A DNA stretch of 64,000 nt, from assembly GCA_964518875.1 (NCBI GenBank), contig CAZFHI010000002.1, positions 62,001 through 126,000 on the forward strand, given 5' to 3'. The notes under the pieces were generated by a model. It did not search any database, was not told the origin of the DNA, and saw only the letters and a list, made by a program, of their open reading frames with translations. The position numbers and the translations under genes are program-made. The stretch comes from DTU024 sp964518875 (GTDB lineage Bacteria; Bacillota; Clostridia; Christensenellales; Aristaeellaceae). Shown piece by piece: positions 17,420 to 26,415 of this stretch (position 1 is its first letter; each line of letters starts with the position of its first letter).

Positions 17420-18274
17420 ATGGGAAAGCATAAAAATAAAAGCATGAAAATTATGAATATGCACATACCTTCACACATACTTATGATTATATGGTGCGTT
17501 ATAGTTTTTGTACCCGTGTTTCTTTTAATTATCAACTCTTTTAAAACAACGCGCGAGCTTTTTGACAATCTTTTCAGTCTTCCCAAGACCTTTACGCTTG
17601 AAAATTACCAAAGCGTTATGGCGGACGGCAATTTTGTTGTCTATTTTAGAAATTCAATAGTAGTCGTGCTTGTTTCGCTTTTCAGCATACTTTTTCTTGG
17701 ATCTCTCGCGTCGTTCGCGCTCGCGCACTGGACTAAAAGTAAGCTCTCCAACGCAATATATTTTATTTTTATAATAGGTATGATGCTGCCTATAAAGATA
17801 GCCAGCATACGTCTGCTTGAAGTAATGAAGTCCCTGGGGCTTATAGGTAGGCTTCCAAGCCTTTTCCCTGTATACATAGCTATGGGGCTTCCAATAGCGA
17901 TATTCGTACTCACAGAATTTATACGCAGCCTTCCTATAGATTTGTACGAAGCCGCATATATGGACGGCGCGGCAAGAATGCGCATTTACGCTACGATAGT
18001 GCTTCCTCTTATAAAGCCCTCTTTAGCGACGGTCGCAATATACAACCTCGTCCCTATCTGGAACGATTTATGGTTCCCGCTTATATTTATAGGGCGCGCG
18101 GAAGGCCAGCAAACCATACTGCTTGCGGTAACCGACCTCCAGGGGCAGTACACTACCCAGTGGACAAAGGTGTTCGCGCTGCTTACGCTTTCAGCGCTTC
18201 CTGTGCTGATACTCTATCTGCTTATGAGCAAGCAGTTTGTAAAAGGCCTTACCGCAGGCGCGGTAAAGGGTTAA
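17420..18274 (+). CDS. Sugar ABC transporter permease, MalG/UgpE type
   Basis: A 284-residue polytopic permease with the EAA loop EAAYMDGAARMRIYATIVLP and the family C terminus ending in KQFVKGLTAGAVKG. It pairs with the preceding permease. It is the last gene of the three-gene uptake operon, followed by a bidirectional hairpin at 18431. The missing ATPase gene is common for this kind of carbohydrate importer in Bacillota. Confidence 0.93.
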   Translation: MGKHKNKSMKIMNMHIPSHILMIIWCVIVFVPVFLLIINSFKTTRELFDNLFSLPKTFTLENYQSVMADGNFVVYFRNSIVVVLVSLFSILFLGSLASFALAHWTKSKLSNAIYFIFIIGMMLPIKIASIRLLEVMKSLGLIGRLPSLFPVYIAMGLPIAIFVLTEFIRSLPIDLYEAAYMDGAARMRIYATIVLPLIKPSLATVAIYNLVPIWNDLWFPLIFIGRAEGQQTILLAVTDLQGQYTTQWTKVFALLTLSALPVLILYLLMSKQFVKGLTAGAVKG

Positions 18275-18430
18275 AATTCAAGAAAATTTATATACGAAAT
18301 CTTAAATTTTTTGTTTTTGCAAAGTCTTTATAACGGGCTCTTCGACGACTCAGCAATGTACATACAGCGCAGAAAAATATCCGTTAAAACTATGTTAAGC
18401 TAAATTAAGTATTAAATTGTTTAAAAATGA

Positions 18431-18460
18431 AAACGCCTTAACACAAAGGCGTTTCGTTTT
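18431..18460. terminator. Bidirectional terminator between the sugar permease and gdhA
   Basis: A 9-bp stem (AAACGCCTT / AAGGCGTTT, 18431-18439 with 18446-18454) with a 6-base loop. T-rich tracts follow on both strands. It serves the two converging transcripts. Confidence 0.8.
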
Positions 18461-18486
18461 TTAATGTTTGTCTTCTTTAATTTAGA

Positions 18487-19824
18487 TCACACGCAGCCCT
18501 GAGACATCATGGCGTCGGCTACTTTAATAAAGCCCGCGGCGTTCGCGCCTGAAACGTAGTCCGTCGGGCTGCTGCCGTAAATTTTTGCAGCCTGCGACAC
18601 GGACGCGAATATATTTTCCATTATGCTGTGCAGCCGCTCGTCAACTTCTTTTTTAGTGAACGCTATGAACTGGGAGTTTTGCCCCATTTCAAGCCCGCTT
18701 ACGGATACGCCTCCGGCGTTGGCCGCCTTTGCGGGGGCAAACAGAACGTTGTTCTGCTTAAAGCACTGCACGGCTTCCTTGGTTGAAGGCATGTTCGCTC
18801 CTTCCGCCACCGCTTTTACGCCGTTTTTAACTAAGGCTTCGGCGCCTTTTAATGGCAGCTCGTTCTGCGTGGCGCACGGAAGCGCTACGTCGCAAGCGAT
18901 TTCCCATATTCCCTGCGAGCCCTTATAGTAAGGAACTCCCTTTTCTTCAGCGTAAGCGCTTATCCTTTCTCTTTTCTTTTCCTTTATTTCTATCATAAGG
19001 TCTATATCTACGCCGTTTTCATCGACTATAAAACCATTTGAGTCGCTCATTGCAACAGGCTTTGCGCCTAATTCCGTAGCCTTTTTTGCAGCGTACAGGG
19101 CGACGTTTCCGCTGCCTGAAATGATTACTTTTTTATTTTTCAGGCTGTCGCCATCGCTGTTGAGCATAGACTCCGTAAAGTAGCACAAGCCATAGCCCGT
19201 AGCCTCAGTCCTGCCCGCGCAGCCTCCATAGCTCAGGCCTTTTCCGGTAAGCGTTCCTGAATATTCTCCCATTATGCGCTTATATTGTCCGAATAAAAAG
19301 CCTATTTCGCGCGCTCCCACGCCCATATCTCCTGCCGGCACGTCTGTGTTCGCGCCTATGTGGCGGTAAAGCTCCGTCATAAGGCTCTGACAGAAGCGCA
19401 TAACTTCGCCGTCCGATTTGCCGTGAGGGTCAAAGTCCGCTCCGCCCTTGCCGCCGCCCATGGCTATGCCGGTAAGCGCGTTTTTAAGCGTCTGCTCCAT
19501 GGCCAAAAATTTAAGCGTGCTTAAATTAACGTTCTGATTAAAGCGCATGCCGCCCTTGTAAGGCCCTATCGCGCTGTTAAACTGCACGCGGAATGCGCGG
19601 TTTACGTTTATTTTTCCGCTGTCGTCGACCCATGGAACTCTAAACTGTATTACCCTTTCAGGCTCAACAAAGCGCTCAAGAAGCGACTGCCGTTCGTATT
19701 CAGGATGCATAGCTATTACTTTATCCAAAGAAGTTAATATTTCTTCCGCCGCTTGCAAAAATTCTGTTTCGTGGGCGTTCTTTTGTTCAAGCGTATCAAG
19801 CACACGCTTAATATATTGATTCAT
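18487..19824 (-). CDS. gdhA: Glutamate dehydrogenase, probably NADP-specific
   Basis: A 445-residue hexameric-type enzyme that makes glutamate from 2-oxoglutarate and ammonia. Signatures in order: RVPWVDDSG, GPYKGGMRFNQNVNLSTLKFLAMEQ, the catalytic GIAMGGGKGGADFDP, DVPAGDMGVGAREIG, and the Rossmann motif GSGNVALYAAKKA. The length of about 445 and the N-terminal form suggest the hexameric type typical of biosynthetic GDH. It is a single-gene unit ending at the shared hairpin at 18431. GAAGGTGG precedes the ATG. Confidence 0.96.
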   Translation of the reverse strand: MNQYIKRVLDTLEQKNAHETEFLQAAEEILTSLDKVIAMHPEYERQSLLERFVEPERVIQFRVPWVDDSGKINVNRAFRVQFNSAIGPYKGGMRFNQNVNLSTLKFLAMEQTLKNALTGIAMGGGKGGADFDPHGKSDGEVMRFCQSLMTELYRHIGANTDVPAGDMGVGAREIGFLFGQYKRIMGEYSGTLTGKGLSYGGCAGRTEATGYGLCYFTESMLNSDGDSLKNKKVIISGSGNVALYAAKKATELGAKPVAMSDSNGFIVDENGVDIDLMIEIKEKKRERISAYAEEKGVPYYKGSQGIWEIACDVALPCATQNELPLKGAEALVKNGVKAVAEGANMPSTKEAVQCFKQNNVLFAPAKAANAGGVSVSGLEMGQNSQFIAFTKKEVDERLHSIMENIFASVSQAAKIYGSSPTDYVSGANAAGFIKVADAMMSQGCV

Positions 19825-20154
19825 AAATGCACCACCTTCCTGAAATTGATTTTATGTTTTTTTATCGAAGCTATCAATATTAAAAATGTATTTTTATTGC
19901 CTTTTTGAATCCGTTTCAATAATTATTTTCTTGGTTCATAGAATATCATCAGTCATAAAAATTCTTTCCCCGCACCGCGCACAATATTAAACTGCAAATA
20001 ATTTCCCTTTGAAAGTAAAAAACTTCCAGGAGGAAATATCAGCGCAAATTTTGCTTTATATACTGTAATATATAAAGTTAAAGTTTTTAGTTCAGCAAAT
20101 TTCCGCCATAGCTTCAGCCTTGCTTGGGCAAGTCGGAATAGTCCGATACGGTTT
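19825..20154. other. Intergenic region upstream of gdhA
   Basis: A 330-base AT-rich gap that must carry the gdhA promoter and the end of the membrane protein transcript. I see no clear terminator, riboswitch or small gene. Confidence 0.5.
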
Positions 20155-21383
20155 CTAACAAGAAATACGCCTCATACCACTTATTTTTTCCGGCTCGAAA
20201 TGCCAAACATTTTCAACTTCCCCCGTCGCGGCATTTATTTCCACAGACATCAAATCATAGGATCTCCCGTTACCGGGATTGGTATCTGCAAGGGATACTT
20301 TCCAGAAGCTTCCCGTTTTCCCTATGAGATATAAAGCGTTTGCATTGTATTTTAACTTTAGTTGAACGGCGGGCGTCTTTTTTTCATTCGCAGCGGAATG
20401 ATATACCTTTTCTACGGCTGTTTTTTCACTAATATCGTCCTCTGAAGGACGGCCATATTTTTGTTTTGTCATCTGTACGCTTACGTTGGATTTTTTCCCG
20501 TACTTCTCATTGCAAGCGCGCAAATCTTCAACCAGCTGTTCCCAAACAGCCTGCGAATATTCGTAATGCCAGCCGTATTGGCGCTGATAATAGTCAAATA
20601 TAGCTTCAAGGCTTCTTAAATCACCAGAGCTATGAACGCCGGGGCTTTGACGCGCTTCCATTATTTCGTCATTGGAATCCAGAACAAAATCATATGAATC
20701 GTCCTTAAGGTTATTCGTTTCAAAATGAGCGTACCGGCGCCTTGGCAAAAAATCTCCATTTTCATCCGTCATTTGTCTATATTCAAGAAATCGTTCATAT
20801 TTAGAAAGCCAGGCAGCAGATGTATTAATGTTCCACGAACTTTTTGCATATTGCTGCATAATTTGCAGCGCCTGTTCCTCAGATATTTCATCGCCCGATG
20901 GCGTTACCCTTGTCCGAACAGGAATCAGTCCTATTTTAACCATCAGGTTTTCATAAGCGGCCTGTTCGGCAACAGGCAATGCGCCAATGTATCTGCCAAA
21001 ATCCATTTGCCAGAACGCGCGTATTAGATCCTCTTTATAAACCTGATCAGTTGAATGCAGATACCGCTGTATTTCCTTAGTAATTGTTATACCGTTCTTT
21101 TCCGCAATGTCTTTTATTTCATTCAATTCTGCTTCTGAACATACGGCGTAATCGCTGTTTGACGCTTTTGGCAAAAGTTCATTTTTAGCAAACTGTTTTC
21201 CTGTAAGAATAACTGCCGCGACCGCTACGGATATAATAAGCAACAACACTATTGCTAAAACAAAAGCAAAAGACAGCCTTTTTTTGCCTTTTGCCCTCCT
21301 TTCGCTTTATTCAGCAAAGCGCCGGCGTCCAGCTTATTTACAGGCAGATATGACAGCGTATTGTCTATCGCGTTTAATATCAT
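20155..21383 (-). CDS. Membrane-anchored partner of an ECF sigma factor (putative anti-sigma factor), split by a frameshift at A7
   Basis: The long frame (20155-21249, about 364 residues) starts inside a membrane helix without a ribosome site. A proper start lies at ATG 21383, 8 bases after the sigma factor stop behind GGGAG, and encodes a cytoplasmic head (MILNAIDNTLSYLPVNKLDA) that leaves frame at an A7 run (minus strand, 21285-21279). A -1 shift there joins KAKK to RLSFAFVLAIVLLL, giving one chain: head, membrane helix, extracytoplasmic domain with PepSY-like strands near the C terminus. The shift could be programmed (A-AAA-AAA is a classical slippery site), transcriptional slippage, a mutation or a sequencing error. 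The anti-sigma role is inferred from position. Confidence 0.7.
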
Positions 21384-21391
21384 TCATTATC

Positions 21392-21904
21392 CTAATCTCC
21401 CGTAAGCGTTAATTTTAATTGTTTTTTAGCCTTATTAAGCCGTTTGCGAACCCATGATATTGATAAGCCTAAAGCATCCGCGACTTCTTGAAGAGTCATA
21501 TTTTCGTAGTAATACAACAAAATTACTTGTTTTAGCGGCTCGCGCAAGCGCATAACTTCCAACGTAAGCGTTATATCCTTTTCTTCTGCCGTTATATATC
21601 GTTCAGGAAGATCTTCCAGAGCAAGCGTTAAATCTGTATTCCTGAACCACCTTGAGCGGTAGTAATCATGGCATACGTTTACAGCAATGCGCATAAGCCA
21701 CGTTTTTTCGCTCGAGCCGCTTCGCCCGGCGTATTGATCCATGTTTTTCCACGCCTTGAGAAAGTTATCCTGCGCCGCGTCCTGCGCGTCGGCCAGATTT
21801 TTAATATACATTATACACAAGCGCTGAACCTCTTCTCCATACTCCGTAATCCAGCGTGTAAATAATTTTTCCCTTTCGAAACTTTCATCAACGGAGCTGC
21901 TCAT
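21392..21904 (-). CDS. ECF RNA polymerase sigma factor
   Basis: A 170-residue extracytoplasmic-function sigma factor. Region 2 is visible as LADAQDAAQDNFLKAWKNMDQY followed by TWLMRIAVNVCHDYYRSRWF; region 4 as REPLKQVILLYYYENMTLQEVADALGLSISWVRKRLNKAKKQL. The gene is followed 8 bases later by its probable membrane-bound regulator. A possible promoter upstream, read on the minus strand, has CGTCTATATAAT near 21957-21968; if it is autoregulated this would be the -10 region, but I am not sure of the -35. Confidence 0.92.
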   Translation of the reverse strand: MSSSVDESFEREKLFTRWITEYGEEVQRLCIMYIKNLADAQDAAQDNFLKAWKNMDQYAGRSGSSEKTWLMRIAVNVCHDYYRSRWFRNTDLTLALEDLPERYITAEEKDITLTLEVMRLREPLKQVILLYYYENMTLQEVADALGLSISWVRKRLNKAKKQLKLTLTGD

Positions 21905-22288
21905 GCGCTTCCACCTTTTTTGACCATCCGAAATAATTATTGTTTTTGTCCCTTCAATTATATAGACGAAAAAGACAGCCGCTTTTTGTACCTACGTTTA
22001 GTTTTGTAGTATTTTATTTTAAATTTCGCGAGCATTTTATTGCTGGAACAGTATTTTTGTGCAAATCTATACATTTTTCTAAATATAATTGTTCTTAGCA
22101 TTCCATGAATATATTTATCGTTAAATAATTAAAACCACCGGATCAGCCGGTGGTTTTGATTTGCTTTTCCTAAAACATCTTCTATTGACTTATAGTTTTC
22201 AACGCTTTGAAACGCCGCGGCATTAAAAGCATTCAAAAGAAAACATGCTAAAATGCAGACGCCTGTTATTTTTTCACAATTGCGCTTT
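21905..22288. other. Intergenic region between the ECF sigma factor and bcp
   Basis: This gap holds the bcp terminator at 22131 and, nearer the sigma factor, a minus-strand CGTCTATATAAT element (21957-21968) with a GGTAC about 19 bases upstream that may be an ECF-type promoter. No gene is seen. Confidence 0.4.
22131..22157 (-). terminator. Terminator downstream of bcp
   Basis: An 11-bp perfect stem (AAAACCACCGG / CCGGTGGTTTT) with a 5-base loop. On the minus strand it runs into TTTTAATTATTTAA. It lies about 130 bases after the bcp stop. Confidence 0.75.
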
Positions 22289-22741
22289 TTAAAGCAGGTC
22301 GAGCATTTGCTTAGGGTTGTCCGCAGCCTTAACAGGAGAAAAAGCTTCTGTCAATATGCCGTTTTCATCTATAAGATAGGCGCTTCGCACAATTCCCATG
22401 TGGGTTTTGCCGTACATCTTTTTCTCTTTCCATACGTCGTAAGCCTTTATTACGTTTAATTCCTTATCCGAAAGCAAAGTAAAGGGCAGATTGTTCTTCT
22501 GCTCGAATTTTTTGTGCGACTCCACGCTGTCCTTGCTTACGCCTAACACGACGGCGTTTTTTTCTTTAATCTGCGGGTAAAGCTCCGCAAATCCTAAAGC
22601 CTGCTTAGTGCATCCCGACGTATTGTCTTTAGGATAAAAGTAAAGTATTACCTTCTTGCCCAAATAGTCTTTAAGGCTGTGCATAGTTCCGTTTTGATCC
22701 GGCAGTGTAAAGTCCGGCGCTTTAATACCTGTTTCCAACAT
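22289..22741 (-). CDS. bcp: Thioredoxin-dependent peroxiredoxin, Bcp/PrxQ family
   Basis: A 150-residue peroxiredoxin that reduces hydroperoxides. The N terminus GIKAPDFTLPDQNG and the active-site loop YPKDNTSGCTKQALGF are those of Bcp. The peroxidatic Cys is present, but the resolving Cys five residues later is Leu, so this is a one-cysteine form. The start is 5 bases after the stop of the helical repeat protein, so the two are likely co-transcribed. Confidence 0.93.
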   Translation of the reverse strand: MLETGIKAPDFTLPDQNGTMHSLKDYLGKKVILYFYPKDNTSGCTKQALGFAELYPQIKEKNAVVLGVSKDSVESHKKFEQKNNLPFTLLSDKELNVIKAYDVWKEKKMYGKTHMGIVRSAYLIDENGILTEAFSPVKAADNPKQMLDLL

Positions 22742-22746
22742 GTCAA

Positions 22747-23364
22747 TTAATCCTCCTTATGCTCGTCGTTATCTAACCCAAGCTCTTCCTTTTCTCTTTT
22801 AATGCGTTCTTTTTCTTCTTCTATTATTACGCTCATCTTGTTTTTTATATTGTTTATTTCCTCTTTTTGCTTAAGGAGCTCTCTTACAATTTTTACCTTT
22901 TCATCGGATTTATCCTTATTTAAATACCTGTCTATAAGATCCTCCGCCTTTTTGAGGGAAGCTATTATATCGTCTTCTATGCTTTCTATATCTACGTCAA
23001 ATATTTCTTCGTTTTCTTCATTTTCCTCCTTAGCTTTCTTCATCTTGTTCATGGTTTCAGAGCTGAAGTCCTTTACCTGTTTTGCCGTTGATTCTGAAAA
23101 GTCCTTTACCTGCTTTGCCGTTGATTCTGAAAAGTCCTTTACCTGCTTTACGGCCTGCTCGCCTTTTTGGGCAAGCTTTTCCAGATTTTCTTTGGTTGCG
23201 ACGTTCTGCACGCTCTTAGCTATGGCTTCCGCCGCATTAGCTACGCCGCCTATCGCCACCATTGTCGCGCGCTTAATGGTATCCCCGACTTCATTTACCT
23301 GTTCTTCAAAGTCGTTCTGTTCCTCATCTTTGTTTTCATTGTCTTTGTAATCTTTATCTTCCAT
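22747..23364 (-). CDS. Highly charged helical protein with 11-residue repeats
   Basis: A 205-residue protein with no family that I recognise. It has an acidic N terminus, a small-residue helix (AIGGVANAAEAIAKSVQNV), then 11-residue repeats of VKDFSESTAKQ (two near-exact copies and a third partial copy), an acidic linker and a C-terminal coiled coil rich in K/E. There is no signal peptide. Repeats of 11 residues form long amphipathic helices, as in apolipoprotein-like or LEA-like proteins, so a surface- or membrane-associated stress role is possible but unproven. It lies in one transcript with bcp. Confidence 0.75.
   Translation of the reverse strand: MEDKDYKDNENKDEEQNDFEEQVNEVGDTIKRATMVAIGGVANAAEAIAKSVQNVATKENLEKLAQKGEQAVKQVKDFSESTAKQVKDFSESTAKQVKDFSSETMNKMKKAKEENEENEEIFDVDIESIEDDIIASLKKAEDLIDRYLNKDKSDEKVKIVRELLKQKEEINNIKNKMSVIIEEEKERIKREKEELGLDNDEHKED
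23068..23153. repeat. 33-bp tandem repeat, 2.6 copies
   Basis: Units at 23068-23100 and 23101-23133 differ at a single base, followed by a partial third copy to 23153. The unit is a multiple of three and encodes the 11-residue repeat of the helical protein. Confidence 0.9.
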
Positions 23365-23475
23365 TGTTTTCCCCTCTCTAAGCCGTTTTGCTGTTTTAAT
23401 ATTTTACAAAAGCTTTTTCCATAAGCATTATAAATTTTATTTGTGTTCAATGCAACAGGCAAAGCCTCACAGCCG

Positions 23476-23504
23476 TTGCGCTTCATCCGTTATGGTGATA
23501 CAAT
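23476..23504 (+). promoter_or_regulatory. Candidate promoter of the esterase operon
   Basis: TTGCGC at 23476 and TACAAT at 23499 with a 17-base spacer, about 30 bases before the start codon, which itself has a CCGGAGG site. Confidence 0.45.
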
Positions 23505-23532
23505 TTCCGCATAGAATCCGGAGGTAAAATTT

Positions 23533-24417
23533 ATGCCGTCATTGTCAGCAAACCTGCTCCGCTCTCAAATAGAGCTGCTCAATCCACTGTTAAACGCGCT
23601 TGATATAAAAAAGATGCGCAAACTGCAGGAAGCTCTCGGCAGGCTGCAGAAGCGCTCCGTTTCAAACAGGGTTGATTTTTTGGATTTGCCTTACGTACGT
23701 TCGTGCTGGGCAATACCTGAAGAAAAAAGCACAGACGGCTGTTTTGTTTATCTTCACGGAGGGTCGTACACGGCCGGCGGAGAAAACTATTCCAAAGGCT
23801 TTGGCGGCGCCCTGGCCGACGCTATTTTAAGCCCTGTTTTATGCGTAGACTACCGTCTAGCGCCGGAAAACCCGTTTCCTTCAGCTCTTGACGACGCCGT
23901 AAGCGCCTATAAAGAAGCGCTTAAAAAATATCCCGCAGACAAAATAGCTTTGGGCGGCGAGTCCGCAGGGGGCGGCCTGTGCTTTGCCCTTATGCAGAAG
24001 CTTAAGCAGCTTGATATACCGCTGCCAAAGTGCGCAATAGCCATATCCCCATGGGTCGATTTAACTATGGAAAAAACAACGCAGGAAGACGTTGAAAAGG
24101 ATACGATGCTAAACAAGGAAGGCCTGCTTTTTTCAGCAAAAAGCTACGCGGGAAAAGAAAGCCTTTTAAACCCGCTTATTTCCCCTGTATACGGAGATTT
24201 ATCCGGTTTACCCGACACCCTTTTGTTCGCAGGAAAAGACGAGCTGCTTTTAAAAGACAGCGTACGCCTTAACGATAAGCTTTTAAACTCAAACGTAAAC
24301 AGCAAGCTTTACATAGAGGAAGGTATGTGGCACGCTTATGTTTTGTATGGTCTGCCTGAAAGCAAGAAAGCAATGGACATAATAAAACTATTTTTCACGG
24401 AGCATATAATTGGCTAA
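23533..24417 (+). CDS. Alpha/beta hydrolase, hormone-sensitive-lipase-like esterase
   Basis: A 294-residue cytoplasmic alpha/beta hydrolase of the acetyl-esterase group. The oxyanion motif is HGGSYTAGGENY, the nucleophile elbow is GGESAGGG, the acid lies in GKDELLLKDS and the histidine in GMWHAYVLYG. It should hydrolyse short acyl esters. It begins a colinear run of five genes. Its last codons overlap the start of the acyltransferase-like gene by 8 bases, so the two products are probably made together and may act on the same ester. Confidence 0.9.
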   Translation: MPSLSANLLRSQIELLNPLLNALDIKKMRKLQEALGRLQKRSVSNRVDFLDLPYVRSCWAIPEEKSTDGCFVYLHGGSYTAGGENYSKGFGGALADAILSPVLCVDYRLAPENPFPSALDDAVSAYKEALKKYPADKIALGGESAGGGLCFALMQKLKQLDIPLPKCAIAISPWVDLTMEKTTQEDVEKDTMLNKEGLLFSAKSYAGKESLLNPLISPVYGDLSGLPDTLLFAGKDELLLKDSVRLNDKLLNSNVNSKLYIEEGMWHAYVLYGLPESKKAMDIIKLFFTEHIIG

Positions 24418-25699
24418 AAAGAACTCGCCGCCTGAATGGCTGAGGCTGGATAACGCAGCAAAGATATATCCCGCCGCCAAAACGCGCTTTTGGACGGCTG
24501 TGTTCAGGCTGTCCATTACGCTGGATAAAAAAATAGATCCTTCAATCCTTCAGGAAGCGCTTAACAATACCATAGCGCGAGTGCCGTTTTTCAATTACAG
24601 GCTTAAAAGAGGCTTCTTCTGGTATTATCTTGACAGCAATAACAATATACCTTCCGTGCAGCGCGACGTTTTAAACCCATGCAGCAGAATGCTTAGGAAA
24701 AGCGAAGGGCGCTCCCTGTTCCGCATACGCTACTACGAAAATAGAATTGCGCTTGAAGTTTTTCACTCGCTTACGGACGGTACAGGAGCAATGCACTTTC
24801 TCGCCACGCTCGCAGCGGAATATCTGCGCTTATCAAGCGGCATAAATGTTAAGCCCGAAGGGTTTGTGCTAGACATAAAAAGCAAGCCTCTAAAAGAAGA
24901 ATGGGAAGACAGCTTTTCAGTGTACGCAAGGCAGGGCGCAAGAAGCAGGAGCGAAGAAAAGGCCTACTCCATAAGCGGCACGCCGCTTTTCCCGGGGCAT
25001 CTGTCCTTGATAACCGGTATTATTGATACGCAGGAGCTTAAGCAAAAGGCGCACGATTACGGATGCAGCATAAACGTTTTTTTAAGCGCGCTTCTTATCA
25101 CGGCAATACTTTCGCATCAAAAAATCTATGCCAATAAAGCTAAAAAGAAGCTTCCTATTAAAATATCCATACCTCAAAACCTGCGCAAATATTATCCATT
25201 GAAAACGCTTCGCAATTTTTCAAGCTATTACAACGCCGGCGTCAACGCAAGCTACGGCGAATTCAATTTGGAAGATATTATACGCGTGCTTTTGCATACA
25301 GCAGAAATAGAAAGCATGGAGCCTATGGTAAACGCGAGAATGTCCTCCAATGTGCAGGCAGAGCAGAACCGTTTCCTGCGCGTAGTCCCTTTGTTTATTA
25401 AAACGCCTTTTTTAAAAATTATGTACAATCTTTTTGGAGAGCGCTTTTTTTCAACGTCTCTGTCAAACCTTGGAAATATAGTTTTGCCTTACGCTTTACA
25501 GCAGCATGTTAAACGCATAGATTTTATATTGGGCCCCGCGCGCTACAACGCCATGTCCTTAGGAACCATAAGCACAGGCGGCTTAACAACGTGCAGTTTT
25601 TCAAGCACCATATTAGAAACGGATATACAGCGCAGCTTTTTTACAAGCTTGGTAAAATCCGGAATTCATGTTAAAGTAGAGAGCAACAGGAGGGAATAA
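24410..25699 (+). CDS. Condensation-fold acyltransferase-like protein
   Basis: A 429-residue protein with TTG start at 24410 behind ACGGAG, overlapping the esterase gene. The core motif is HSLTDGTGAMHFL, matching the HxxxDG active site of condensation domains, wax ester synthases and alcohol acetyltransferases, about residue 123. A second typical element is the SLSNLGN loop near residue 345, similar to the floor loop of this fold. No carrier-protein domain is attached. It should transfer an acyl group to an alcohol or amine, but donor and acceptor are unknown. It ends in TAATG overlap with the next gene. Confidence 0.75.
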   Translation: MAKKNSPPEWLRLDNAAKIYPAAKTRFWTAVFRLSITLDKKIDPSILQEALNNTIARVPFFNYRLKRGFFWYYLDSNNNIPSVQRDVLNPCSRMLRKSEGRSLFRIRYYENRIALEVFHSLTDGTGAMHFLATLAAEYLRLSSGINVKPEGFVLDIKSKPLKEEWEDSFSVYARQGARSRSEEKAYSISGTPLFPGHLSLITGIIDTQELKQKAHDYGCSINVFLSALLITAILSHQKIYANKAKKKLPIKISIPQNLRKYYPLKTLRNFSSYYNAGVNASYGEFNLEDIIRVLLHTAEIESMEPMVNARMSSNVQAEQNRFLRVVPLFIKTPFLKIMYNLFGERFFSTSLSNLGNIVLPYALQQHVKRIDFILGPARYNAMSLGTISTGGLTTCSFSSTILETDIQRSFFTSLVKSGIHVKVESNRRE

Positions 25700-26400
25700 T
25701 GCCTTATTGTGTAAAATGCGGCGTAGAAACAAATGAAAAAACCTGTCCCCTTTGCGGAACGCCCGTTATAATACCAGATAGTCAGGATGAAAAAATAACG
25801 CACTACCCTTACCCTGACAGGATAGACGAAATATACCGCAAAATAGATATTAAATACGCAAGGCACCTTTCCATGCTGCTTATGTCTGTTCCGGCAGGAA
25901 TTGTGCTGATTGCAAACCTTATAAGCAGCGGCACTATAAACTGGTCTCTTTACGTAATAGGAGCGCTTGTTTGTCTTTACTGCTGGCTGCTTGTGCCCGT
26001 TTTTTACCGTTTTAAAAGGCCCTATCCCTACGTTGCAATAGATATGCTCTGCCTTATAGGCTATCTTTTGATTATAGCCAAGATGAATGAAGGCATGGGC
26101 TGGTTTTCAGATATAGCTCTCCCCGTAACGCTCGCAGGCTTTTTGTACGTGCTGCTTATCGTGTTAGCAATAAGGCGCCTTGAATGGCAGCCTCTCGTGC
26201 GCGCCGCCGCCGTCGCCGCCGTTACAGGCATATTTCTCATGGCAATAGATTTAATTTGCGACCTTTATGCATTTGACGCTGTGCGTCTTAATTGGTCCTT
26301 GTACGCGCTGTTACCGCTGCTGGCCTTATCCTGCCTGTTTCTGCTGCTTGAAAAAAAGGATAATTTAAAGGAAGAAATCAAAAAAAGATTGTTTTTTTAA
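25699..26400 (+). CDS. Zinc-ribbon membrane protein (DUF6320-like)
   Basis: A 233-residue protein with an N-terminal zinc ribbon (CVKCGVETNEKTCPLCG) and six or seven membrane helices from about residue 55. It resembles DUF6320 proteins, named from memory. Function unknown. The start codon overlaps the stop of the acyltransferase-like gene (TAATG). The coupling with an esterase and a condensation-fold enzyme suggests one membrane-linked ester metabolism or lipid modification process. Confidence 0.75.
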   Translation: MPYCVKCGVETNEKTCPLCGTPVIIPDSQDEKITHYPYPDRIDEIYRKIDIKYARHLSMLLMSVPAGIVLIANLISSGTINWSLYVIGALVCLYCWLLVPVFYRFKRPYPYVAIDMLCLIGYLLIIAKMNEGMGWFSDIALPVTLAGFLYVLLIVLAIRRLEWQPLVRAAAVAAVTGIFLMAIDLICDLYAFDAVRLNWSLYALLPLLALSCLFLLLEKKDNLKEEIKKRLFF

Positions 26401-26415
26401 GAAAGGAATATTTAT

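Noticed and set aside
23068..23153. Short tandem units thought of as a possible CRISPR array
   Set aside because: The units are adjacent without spacers, in frame, and encode an 11-residue protein repeat.
22802..23350. A plus-strand frame of 182 residues, rich in Ser and Phe
   Set aside because: It is the mirror of the helical repeat gene on the other strand. It has no ribosome site and unlikely composition.
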